DNA from: Desulfobacterales bacterium
GTDB lineage: Bacteria; Desulfobacterota; Desulfobacteria; Desulfobacterales; UBA11574
Direction: 5' to 3'
Length of the DNA stretch: 40,073 bases
NCBI GenBank assembly: GCA_024641825.1
Contig: JAHECI010000005.1
Location: 1-40,073, forward strand
Both the position numbers and the translations under genes were made by a program. Numbering within the stretch: position 1 is the first letter of the stretch; each line of letters opens with the position of its first letter. This document shows positions 9,990 through 17,873 of this stretch, piece by piece. A model generated the notes under the pieces. That model did not search any database. It was given only the letters and a program-made list of their open reading frames with translations, and was not told where the DNA came from.

Positions 9990-10718
9990 ATGGAAAACAA
10001 CATATCCCCCATTTCGTCGAACGACACCTTCACGTTTTCATGCTCCCAAAAAGTCGCCTGTTTCAATGAATGTTGTCGAGATCTGAACCAGTTTCTCACC
10101 CCTTACGACATCCTGCGCCTTAAAAACAGACTCGACTTGACATCGCGTATTTTTCTTGAGCGTTATACCACCCAGCACATTGGTCCTGAAACCGGACTTC
10201 CCGTAATCACGCTTAAAACAGACTACGCTCACAAATTTAAGTGCCCGTTTGTGACCGAGTCAGGATGCAGGGTATACGAAGATCGTCCGTCCTCGTGCCG
10301 GACGTATCCGCTGATCCGGGTTGCATCCCGGTCCAGAGAAACCGGCACGGTCACCGAACAGTACATGCTGTTAAAAGAAGCGCACTGTTTGGGATGTAAA
10401 CAGGGACACCGCTGGACGGTGCAGGATTGGATAGAAAATCAGGAGGTTGCCATTTACAATCAAATGAACGACATGTTCATGGAGATCATCGGCCTCAAAC
10501 ATCACCGCTTGCCCGGTCCGCTGGATGTAAAATCGGGTCTTATGTTTCACCTGGCGTGTTATGATCTTGACACCTTCAGATCCCATATCTTCGATAACGA
10601 TCTTTTAGGTGACTGGAATCTGGACCCAAAGACGATAGATGCCCTAAAACATGACCATGTCGAGCTGTTGAAACTCGGTTTTGAATGGGTCAAAGAGACC
10701 CTGTTTGGAAAACCTTGA
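9990..10718 (+). CDS. YkgJ-family CxxCxxCC metal-cluster protein
   Basis: CSQKVACFNECCRDLNQFLTPYDILRLKNRL ... CPFVTESGCRVYEDRPSSCRTYPL. Confidence 0.85.
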   Translation: MENNISPISSNDTFTFSCSQKVACFNECCRDLNQFLTPYDILRLKNRLDLTSRIFLERYTTQHIGPETGLPVITLKTDYAHKFKCPFVTESGCRVYEDRPSSCRTYPLIRVASRSRETGTVTEQYMLLKEAHCLGCKQGHRWTVQDWIENQEVAIYNQMNDMFMEIIGLKHHRLPGPLDVKSGLMFHLACYDLDTFRSHIFDNDLLGDWNLDPKTIDALKHDHVELLKLGFEWVKETLFGKP

Positions 10719-10737
10719 CAGGATTAGGGATGAAACT

Positions 10738-11553
10738 ATGAAAATCAAAGATAAGGTCGCGCTGGTTCTCGGCGCGATAAAAGGAATCGGCAAAAGCATC
10801 GGACTGGCCCTTGCAGACGAAGGGGCCAAGGTCGCTTTTAACTATTTCGACTGGGAAGAAAGTCTTGTTGAATTAAAACAAGATGTTGTCAAAACCGGCC
10901 AGGATCACCTGCTCATCAAAACAGATTTGCTCGAGGGCGAGAAAATTCCAGAACTTGTCAAAAAAGTCGTGGATCATTTCGGCCGACTCGACATTCTAAT
11001 CAACAACATCGAACGGGGCGGATGGCCGGTGGTTCATGGACCGTATGTTCAGGGACAGTGGGACCTGGAACTGGCCACCACCTTGCGGACAAAAACATGG
11101 ACGTTTGAATCCGCCCTCCCCTATCTTAAAAAATCGGGGGACGGCGTGGTCATAAACCTTTCGTCCATTGCGGCCATCGTGGGCCGGTCGGGTCCTGCCA
11201 GCTACATATTCAACGAAGGCTATGCAGCAGCCAACCGCGGCGTTTCTTTGTTGACCGAGACCTGGGCCCGCATGGGCGCTCCGGAAGTGCGCGTCAATGA
11301 AATCATGCTCGGTTTTGTTGAAACCCGTCATGGGGAAAAAACCAGGGGCTGGGGCTTGCTCACCGATGCACAGAAAGCAGCGATTAGGGACCATACCCTC
11401 CTCTTGCGTTCCGGCACCCTGGCGGATGTGGTGAAAGCCGTTCTTTTTATTATAAAAGACGCGCCCTTTATGACGGGAAGCGTTCTACGGCTTGACGGCG
11501 GTTATGTCCTGGGTGGCGAAAAGGTCGCGCCCATGCCCAAAGGGGTGCTTTGA
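10738..11553 (+). CDS. Short-chain dehydrogenase/reductase (SDR)
   Basis: VALVLGAIKGIGKSIGLALADEGAKV, ILINNIE, SSIAAIVGRSGPASY, C-terminal GSVLRLDGGYVL. Start taken at ATG 10738 rather than the listed upstream Met. Confidence 0.88.
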   Translation: MKIKDKVALVLGAIKGIGKSIGLALADEGAKVAFNYFDWEESLVELKQDVVKTGQDHLLIKTDLLEGEKIPELVKKVVDHFGRLDILINNIERGGWPVVHGPYVQGQWDLELATTLRTKTWTFESALPYLKKSGDGVVINLSSIAAIVGRSGPASYIFNEGYAAANRGVSLLTETWARMGAPEVRVNEIMLGFVETRHGEKTRGWGLLTDAQKAAIRDHTLLLRSGTLADVVKAVLFIIKDAPFMTGSVLRLDGGYVLGGEKVAPMPKGVL

Positions 11554-11639
11554 AATTAAATAGGGTTGAATGAGCACTCGTTGAATATCGAATGTCGAAC
11601 AAGGAATTTCGAATAATAAAGGTTTTCATTATCAATACT

Positions 11640-11705
11640 TGAGGTTTTGTAAAAAGTCTTTTGTGAGGGACTTCGAGCAAAATCAGACTTTTTACGAAAC
11701 CGTCA
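11640..11705. repeat. Palindromic repeat element, copy B (66 bp, internally deleted form)
   Basis: TGAGGTTTTGTAAAAAGTCT ... AGACTTTTTACGAAACCGTCA; outer parts match copy C in reverse complement. Confidence 0.8.
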
Positions 11706-11746
11706 ATATTCTGCGGTTCAAAAATAGTTCGCGTTCCTTCGTAAAG

Positions 11747-12529
11747 CTAACGCATTTTAAAATATTTAGATTGAATCCCCCAGACGTAAAATTTTACCCA
11801 TTCAAATCCGAATTTCATCAATTCCCCATCATCGGAACGGATTTGTTTCAAGATTTTTGATTTTACTTTATAGCGCTTTAAAAAGGTGCTTTTAAACAAA
11901 AATTCACGGAATGGGTCCATATTGTAGGTGGCCATGAACGCCATCTTGGCTTTGGGGCCTTCCGTCCCCTGGGAACCCCAGGGATCCGTTTGGAAAAGGC
12001 GTTTCAATTCCGCCCATCGAGCGGTCATTTTATTATATAAAACAGCATCTTGATCCTTGGCCCATGTTTGGGGGGTCCACTCTTTTTTTTCGTGCTGTCC
12101 CATACAGAAGTCCGGCGGTTTAAAAAAATGAACAACCTCTGTTCGATTCCCCTCGACATCATAAAAAACCCCCTGCTCCACCGGAAAGGTACGGCAGGTA
12201 TCGGGACGATCCGGATACACCGAACAGCCGGAGGCATTTAGAAACGGGCAGGTTTTTTCTTCATTTTCAGACATCTGCAAAAGTACTTCGGGGAAAAAAC
12301 TACCCGGCCGCAAGACAATATCGACGTATTTTTCCAGAAACCGATCCGAGTCCATATTCAGCCGCCGTTTCAGTCGGACAACGTCATAGGGGTACAAAAA
12401 AAGATTGAGATTTCGGCAGCATCGATTAAAACAGGGAATCCCCGGATAACAGTGAAAATTAAAGCTGTCTTCGGTTTCAAGCCGTCTGCCGGGCAGTCTG
12501 TCGAGATCGTCGATATCTATCTGTTTCAT
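11747..12529 (-). CDS. YkgJ-family CxxCxxCC metal-cluster protein, paralogue of 9990..10718
   Basis: CYPGIPCFNRCCRNLNLFLYPYDVVRLKRRL ... CPFLNASGCSVYPDRPDTCRTFPV; C-terminal KFGFEWVKFYVW parallels KLGFEWVKETLF. Confidence 0.85.
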   Translation of the reverse strand: MKQIDIDDLDRLPGRRLETEDSFNFHCYPGIPCFNRCCRNLNLFLYPYDVVRLKRRLNMDSDRFLEKYVDIVLRPGSFFPEVLLQMSENEEKTCPFLNASGCSVYPDRPDTCRTFPVEQGVFYDVEGNRTEVVHFFKPPDFCMGQHEKKEWTPQTWAKDQDAVLYNKMTARWAELKRLFQTDPWGSQGTEGPKAKMAFMATYNMDPFREFLFKSTFLKRYKVKSKILKQIRSDDGELMKFGFEWVKFYVWGIQSKYFKMR

Positions 12530-12620
12530 GCTTCACCCAACGAACAACAACCCATTATCTTTAATCCTAGAACCATCGATATGCTCTCCCATACCCCCCA
12601 GGTAACTTTTGTTAGTAAAA

Positions 12621-12904
12621 CGTGAAACGTAAAAAGTAAAAAGTTGCTGAAAATCATCATATTAAACCCTAAAAGAGATTAATTATTTGAAGGGTCGGGG
12701 AGTTTTTATTCTAACTTCTTGAGTACCAGCGGAATGGATGATCTTTTTTTAAATCGGATGCGGTTTAAAAAAGATCATTCATGGAGCGACTTTATTAAAA
12801 AAACACCCCGACCCTTCAATTATTTAAGAATGTTATAGATAAACTCAACACATTTTCAAAGAATTTCTTGCCAACTTTTAACCTTTCACTTTTTACCTTT
12901 CACC
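12621..12904. repeat. Outer imperfect inverted repeat flanking repeat element 1
   Basis: CGTGAAACGTAAAAAGTAAAAAGTTG (12621-12646) versus CAACTTTTAACCTTTCACTTTTTACCTTTCACCG (12872-12904). Confidence 0.5.
12681..12825. repeat. MITE-like palindromic element 1 (uninterrupted copy, about 145 bp)
   Basis: Terminal AATTATTTGAAGGGTCGGGGAGTTTTTAT / TTAAAAAAACACCCCGACCCTTCAATTATT; inner stem GGATGATCTTTTTTTAAATC ... GGTTTAAAAAAGATCATTC. Near-identical to both halves of element 2. Confidence 0.85.
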
Positions 12905-12979
12905 GTTAACATGTCCGCCAACCGCCCTGCTCACTAAACCTCGAACCCTGAACCATGACACCTGAAACCCATCCGATCC

Positions 12980-13600
12980 TCATCGATGACCGTATGATCT
13001 TATCATCTCAGCAACGGTCATCTTGATTTTTATCGGCATCCCCACAGCCTGCCTGAGCTCCTTTTCCAGCCCTGCCATTTCCAGATAGAGCGGGGTCCGG
13101 TCAAACTTAAAACGCGGTTTCCCTTGAAACTGTGTGGTGAAAGCGCCACACCCCGAAGCCTGCACCAATCCCCCCCCGGGACTCTGAAGTTCGTGGGGAA
13201 TGCCGTGCAATCTGCATATCATGGGCCGGTAAGCATAAAGGAGACAGACGCTGTCGACACACAGGGGGCACATCATTCGTACCGGAACGCCTTTTGCATC
13301 GGCATGACCGGTTTCCCGGCAAACCTCCAAGGCCCGGCCCGTTATCTGGGCCCGTCTTTCACCATCAAGGGTGTTGAGGCCGTCAAGAATATAGAGGTAT
13401 TCCAAAAGGGTATAATGATAGAAACGGGTGAAGCAGCAGTTGTCGTCGCACCCCGTACAGTTGAAGCCATAATAATCCGCTGCTGCCTGGTATTTTCCAT
13501 CCATGGCTGCGTAGATTTTTTTTAACCGGCCCAGGAAAGGAAGATAGGTGTTCCGGCCGACTCCGGCCAAGAGATCATGGATAGGGTCCCGTGGGTTCAT
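12980..13600 (-). CDS. Cysteine-rich YkgJ-like (CxxCxxCC) protein, divergent
   Basis: FNCTGCDDNCCFTRFYHY ... MCPLCVDSVCLLYAYRPMICRLHGIPHEL. Confidence 0.75.
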   Translation of the reverse strand: MNPRDPIHDLLAGVGRNTYLPFLGRLKKIYAAMDGKYQAAADYYGFNCTGCDDNCCFTRFYHYTLLEYLYILDGLNTLDGERRAQITGRALEVCRETGHADAKGVPVRMMCPLCVDSVCLLYAYRPMICRLHGIPHELQSPGGGLVQASGCGAFTTQFQGKPRFKFDRTPLYLEMAGLEKELRQAVGMPIKIKMTVAEMIRSYGHR

Positions 13601-13618
13601 ATATTGACCTTCACCGGG

Positions 13619-14674
13619 CTAAAACTGCGGCGAGGGGAAAAAGATTTTCTTGTAAAGGTTCAACGCATCTCGATCGGTCATGCTGGCAATGAAATCACAA
13701 ACGATCCTTTCGATGGGAAGTCGGTTGTGATAACAGCCGGCCATCTGCATATTTTCAAGACTTTTCTGAAGCATCTTTTCATTCTCCAAGAAAAAGCCGT
13801 AAAGTTCGGACAAAATCTTTTTGGCTTTTTCAAATTCTTTGTGAACTCGCGGAGAACGATAGACCTTTTCATAAAGAAACTCTCTCAATACGGTCATGCT
13901 GGAATAGACTCGATCGCTCATCTCCAGACACAGCTTACCATCGCGAACACAGGTGGAAAATACCAGATCTTTTATCATGGTGTTGGCGCGTTCCGAATGG
14001 GTGCGTCCGAGAACCTTTATACACGAATCCGGAATCTGGTGGGAAGTGACCACGCCGCTTCTTACGGCATCATCCAAATCATGATTAAGATATGCCATAA
14101 TATCGGCGATCCGAACGATATTTCCTTCGGTGGTGCAGGCCTCCTCGGCGGGATCATCCGGCATAATCTTTCCATACCCCTTGGAATGCTTTAAAATGCC
14201 GTCCCGCACCTCATAGGTCAGATTCAGTCCCCGACCGTTATTCTCCAGAACATCCACCACACGCAAGCTCTGTTCCTTGTGTGAAAAATCGGGGGAAAAT
14301 ATTTCTTTGAGAACCGTTTCGCCGCCGTGGCCAAAGGGCGTATGCCCCAGGTCGTGGCCCAATGCAATGGCTTCGGCCAAATCCTCGTTGAGACGCATGG
14401 CCCGGGCGATGTTTCTCGCAATTTCAGACACTTCAAGGGTATGGGTCAGGCGGGTCCGATACTCGTCGCCCAAGGGAGATAGAAAAACCTGGGTCTTATA
14501 TTTTAACCGTCTGAAAGCATTGGAATATACAATTCGGTCCCTGTCCACCTGAAAAACGGTTCGGATGGGACAGAGGTCTTCTGATCTCCTACGGCCCCGG
14601 GATTCGGCGCTCACACATCCAAAAGGTGAAATAAAGCCTTTTTCACGTTTTTCAAAATCTTCGCGGATACTCAT
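13619..14674 (-). CDS. dgt: dGTP triphosphohydrolase-like HD-domain protein
   Basis: FRRLKYKTQVFLSPLGDEYRTRLTHTLEVSEIARNIARAMRLNEDLAEAIALGHDLGHTPFGHGGE. Start placed at MSIREDFEKRE; the listed ORF extends further upstream. Confidence 0.9.
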   Translation of the reverse strand: MSIREDFEKREKGFISPFGCVSAESRGRRRSEDLCPIRTVFQVDRDRIVYSNAFRRLKYKTQVFLSPLGDEYRTRLTHTLEVSEIARNIARAMRLNEDLAEAIALGHDLGHTPFGHGGETVLKEIFSPDFSHKEQSLRVVDVLENNGRGLNLTYEVRDGILKHSKGYGKIMPDDPAEEACTTEGNIVRIADIMAYLNHDLDDAVRSGVVTSHQIPDSCIKVLGRTHSERANTMIKDLVFSTCVRDGKLCLEMSDRVYSSMTVLREFLYEKVYRSPRVHKEFEKAKKILSELYGFFLENEKMLQKSLENMQMAGCYHNRLPIERIVCDFIASMTDRDALNLYKKIFFPSPQF

Positions 14675-14816
14675 AATCGGAAAGTTATTCATAGGAAAAT
14701 TAAATTGTAAAGAAATATTTGACCCTTTACATCCTGAAAATCTTATTTTATGCTTTTTTCCGGTTCGATATGAGATTATATTTATAATACACTGGCGCAA
14801 TTTGAAACGCTAAATT

Positions 14817-15007
14817 TGATGAACTCGTAAAAAGTCTGATTTTTCTCGCTCCGCAAGCAATTTTGGGATTCATGACTCGCCTGGCTAAATTGCAAGAACT
14901 CGGGCTAACGCCCTCAAACAGCTTGCAATTTTTAACGCCAGACGCATCATGAATCTTTCTCCAAAATTGCTCGATGTCGCTCACAAAAGACTTTTTACGA
15001 AACCGTC
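14817..15007. repeat. Palindromic repeat element, copy C (about 191 bp, full-length form)
   Basis: TGATGAACTCGTAAAAAGTCTGATTTTT ... AAAAGACTTTTTACGAAACCGTCA; complementary internal arms (CGCTCCGCAAGCAATTTTGGGATTCATGA / TCATGAATCTTTCTCCAAAATTGCTCGATGTCGC; AAATTGCAAG / CTTGCAATTT). Confidence 0.85.
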
Positions 15008-15038
15008 AAATTTAGGTTTTATATAATTCCACTACCTG

Positions 15039-15641
15039 TTGACCACCCATCGATCCGGGTTGGAAAGGTTCAATAAAGCGTTGAAAGAGACCCAAGGGCA
15101 TCACCTAGTTCTCGGCGAACTGATCGATTTTGTTACCGGTGAAACAATTCCGGACACTCATGACGAAAGATATCGGCAGCAACTGGCTCGATTGCTGGTG
15201 GCGCATAAAGGATACTTCAAAAACCAAATCCAGCCCCGCTTCGAACTTCGTGTAGCGGCTGAAAATAAACAAGCGATTTTGAAGATCGACTTTGTTGTTC
15301 ACCTTTCCGAAAGGATCTGCATGATCCTAAAATACGGCCCCGGTTCTCTGGTTACCCGGCATCGACCCGCTTTGGCGGCATCGAGACTCGTGGCACCGTA
15401 TCAGGTTCCCATTGCGGTGGTGACAAACGGCGAAGATGCAGACATACTTGAGGGTGCCACCGGCAAAATCATTTCATCCGGTCTCGAATCGATACCCGTC
15501 CAAGCCGAACTTGTCCAACGGGCTGAAAAAACAGACTTTGACCCCATATCGCCAAAACAGGCTGAAATGGAATCGAGAATCCTTTATGCCTTTGAAGTCG
15601 ATGGGAGCTGTCCGTGTGACGACACCATCTGCAGATTATAA
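15039..15641 (+). CDS. HsdR N-terminal-domain-like (type I restriction R protein N-terminal-like) protein
   Basis: 201-residue protein with LRVAAENKQAILKIDFVVHLSERICMILKYGPGSLVTRHRPALAASRLVAPYQVPIAVVTNGEDADIL, resembling the HSDR_N_2 fold family; TTG start as listed. Confidence 0.6.
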   Translation: MTTHRSGLERFNKALKETQGHHLVLGELIDFVTGETIPDTHDERYRQQLARLLVAHKGYFKNQIQPRFELRVAAENKQAILKIDFVVHLSERICMILKYGPGSLVTRHRPALAASRLVAPYQVPIAVVTNGEDADILEGATGKIISSGLESIPVQAELVQRAEKTDFDPISPKQAEMESRILYAFEVDGSCPCDDTICRL

Positions 15642-15681
15642 CCCGCTGAAATTTATTTTATTTTGATGGAAAACCAGATAT

Positions 15682-16182
15682 ATGGACTATGAATATTTCA
15701 TGAAAAAGGCTTTAGACCAGGCAAGAAACGCCTTATCCGCCGGAGAATTCCCGGTGGGATGTGTGGTGGTCCACAAAGACCGGATTCTGACCACCGGTGC
15801 CAGAAAGGGTACCGCCGGAAACATCCCCAATGAAATCGACCATGCAGAAATGATTGCGTTGAAGCGTCTGGCCGACCTGGAGATCCATAGGGATAACCAG
15901 CGAATCGCCCTTTTCACCACACTGGAGCCCTGCCTCATGTGCCTGGGCGCGCTGATTTTAAGCGGTATCAGTGAAATTGTATATGCCTACGAAGACGTCA
16001 TGGGCGGGGGCTTGAGCTGCGATTTGAAAAATTTGATGCCCCTTTACAAAAACAGTCGAATCTCGGTTGTTCCCAACATTTTACGAAAAGAGAGCATCGA
16101 ACTTTTCCAGACCTTTTTTAATAATTCTGAAAATTCTTACTGGCAAGGAAGCCTGTTGGCAGAATACACACTCAAGCAATGA
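15682..16182 (+). CDS. tadA: Cytidine/deoxycytidylate deaminase family (TadA-like tRNA adenosine deaminase)
   Basis: HAEMIALKRL ... TLEPCLMCLGALILSGISEIVYAYEDVMGG zinc deaminase motif. Confidence 0.82.
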   Translation: MDYEYFMKKALDQARNALSAGEFPVGCVVVHKDRILTTGARKGTAGNIPNEIDHAEMIALKRLADLEIHRDNQRIALFTTLEPCLMCLGALILSGISEIVYAYEDVMGGGLSCDLKNLMPLYKNSRISVVPNILRKESIELFQTFFNNSENSYWQGSLLAEYTLKQ

Positions 16183-16359
16183 CCTCCTGGAAATTTTATC
16201 CGGCCGAAGCGGAAAACCACACGCTCCTTGACGGTGATTTATTTATGCCGTCTAAATGAAAGAACCGAATGACAGAAACCCATGGTTTTATTTTCTTGCA
16301 TTTTTTTCTTGCATTTATTAGGGTTTTTATATATTTCAGACTTCGATTTATGTTTGTAA

Positions 16360-16413
16360 TGCCTCACATGGGGTATCTTTATAAAACAGAGGGCTCTCCT
16401 CTGTTTTCGTGTG
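16360..16413 (+). promoter_or_regulatory. Nested hairpin in the infC leader
   Basis: Inner stem AAAACAGAGG-GCTCT-CCTCTGTTTT (16383-16407) enclosed by CTCACA ... TGTGAG. Confidence 0.5.
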
Positions 16414-16459
16414 AGTAAAAATGGCAACAATTTATGGCTCAGGAGGTGAAGGTATAGCT

Positions 16460-16999
16460 ATTTCGAAACGTACAACTCGGGGAAACAGATCAAATAGAAT
16501 AAACATCAATAGAAATATAAGGGCAAAAGAGGTCAGAGTCATAGACCCTGACGGCAATCAGATCGGCGTTATACCGACGTACAAAGCAATTGCTGTTGCC
16601 AATGATTTTGGCCTTGATCTGGTGGAAATTTCACCGAACGCCGATCCTCCTGTTTGTAAAATCATGGATTACGGCCGGTACAAATATGAACTGACCAAGA
16701 AAAAGCAGGAGGCCAAAAAGAAACAAACCACATTTCAGCTCAAAGAGATAAAGGTGCGTCCAAAGACGGGTGACCACGACCTTAACACAAAAATCGGCCA
16801 CATCAAGAAGTTTATCAATCGAAAGGATAAAGTCAAGGTAACCGTCATTTTCAGGGGCCGAGAAATTACACTCACCCAACAGGGCCGGATACTGCTCCAA
16901 AAGATTGTTCAGGAAACAGAAGAGATTGCATCGGTTGAACAGCATCCCAAAATCGAAGGCCGCACCATGGTGATGGTCCTTGCACCCAAACCCGTATAA
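16460..16999 (+). CDS. infC: Translation initiation factor IF-3; likely AUU start
   Basis: NRININRNIRAKEVRVIDPDGNQIGVIPTYKAI... IF-3 signature. ORF track starts at 16421, but AGGAGGTGA (16441-16449) lies just upstream of in-frame ATT at 16460. Confidence 0.93.
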   Translation: MSKRTTRGNRSNRININRNIRAKEVRVIDPDGNQIGVIPTYKAIAVANDFGLDLVEISPNADPPVCKIMDYGRYKYELTKKKQEAKKKQTTFQLKEIKVRPKTGDHDLNTKIGHIKKFINRKDKVKVTVIFRGREITLTQQGRILLQKIVQETEEIASVEQHPKIEGRTMVMVLAPKPV

Positions 17000-17130
17000 A
17001 AATAATTCTGTCTTGACAACCCGTTATTGTAAATAATAAAAGGCGGTTGATCATCGGAAGCGTCAATTAGCTGTTGATGAATTCATGCCCTTGCGAATTC
17101 ATTAATAATGTTTAACATATTCTGTTTATG

Positions 17131-17173
17131 TAGATGGCGTGGGCTGGAATCTGTCTATGGTTCACGCCATCTA
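17131..17173 (+). promoter_or_regulatory. Hairpin in the infC-rpmI intergenic leader
   Basis: Perfect 11-bp stem TAGATGGCGTG / CACGCCATCTA with a 21-nt loop. Confidence 0.6.
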
Positions 17174-17200
17174 TGTTTGAACCATCGGAGAGGATAAAAA

Positions 17201-17398
17201 ATGCCAAAAATAAAAACAAATCGCGCCGCAGCAAAGCGGTTTAAAAAAACAGGAAAAGGCAAATACGTCTTTGCAAAATCCCATGCAAGTCATATTTTAA
17301 CCAAAAAAACCACCAAACGAAAACGTGGTTTAAGGAAAAGTCAAATCATCGACAAAGACAATATGAAGGAAATCAGACTGTTACTTCCCAATGGGTAA
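17201..17398 (+). CDS. rpmI: 50S ribosomal protein L35
   Basis: MPKIKTNRAAAKRFKKTGKGKY; between infC and rplT. Confidence 0.97.
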   Translation: MPKIKTNRAAAKRFKKTGKGKYVFAKSHASHILTKKTTKRKRGLRKSQIIDKDNMKEIRLLLPNG

Positions 17399-17429
17399 CT
17401 GATTTGACATACTGTTTAGGAGAAAATCC

Positions 17430-17780
17430 ATGCGAGTAAAAAGAGGTTTTAAAGCGAGAAAACGCAGAAAAAAGGTTCTAAAATTAGCCAAAGGATTTCG
17501 TGGCGGCCGCAGCAAATTATTTCGCACAGCCGCGGATGCCGTCGATAAGGCGCTGATGTATGCTTACCGGGATCGCAGAGTCCGCAAGCGTGATTTCCGG
17601 AGACTCTGGATTGCCAGGATCAATGCGGCTGCCCGGATGAACAATCTATCTTACAGCAAATTCGTTCACGGATTGAAGCTTGCCGGTGTTGAGCTGGACC
17701 GAAAAGTTCTGGCGGAATTGGCAATATCCGATCCATCGGGCTTTACTCAGATTGCCAAACTGGCATCAGAACAGCTATGA
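17430..17780 (+). CDS. rplT: 50S ribosomal protein L20
   Basis: [34 protein letters not shown]. Confidence 0.97.
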   Translation: MRVKRGFKARKRRKKVLKLAKGFRGGRSKLFRTAADAVDKALMYAYRDRRVRKRDFRRLWIARINAAARMNNLSYSKFVHGLKLAGVELDRKVLAELAISDPSGFTQIAKLASEQL

Positions 17781-17873
17781 CCCCAATCCGGATCGGCAAC
17801 ATAGAGAAACCAAAAGGGGTTTTGCTGTTGGCCTTAAATTTGTCCGGGAATGCTTTAGAGATAGAGTTCGAAA

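Noticed and set aside
13577-14194. 205-aa ORF on + opposite the dgt-like gene
   Set aside because: Fully antisense to a well-supported HD-domain CDS and lacks recognisable motifs; a shadow ORF.
15039-15641. Type I restriction-modification system
   Set aside because: Only an HsdR N-terminal-like domain is present; no HsdM, HsdS or helicase motor in the window.
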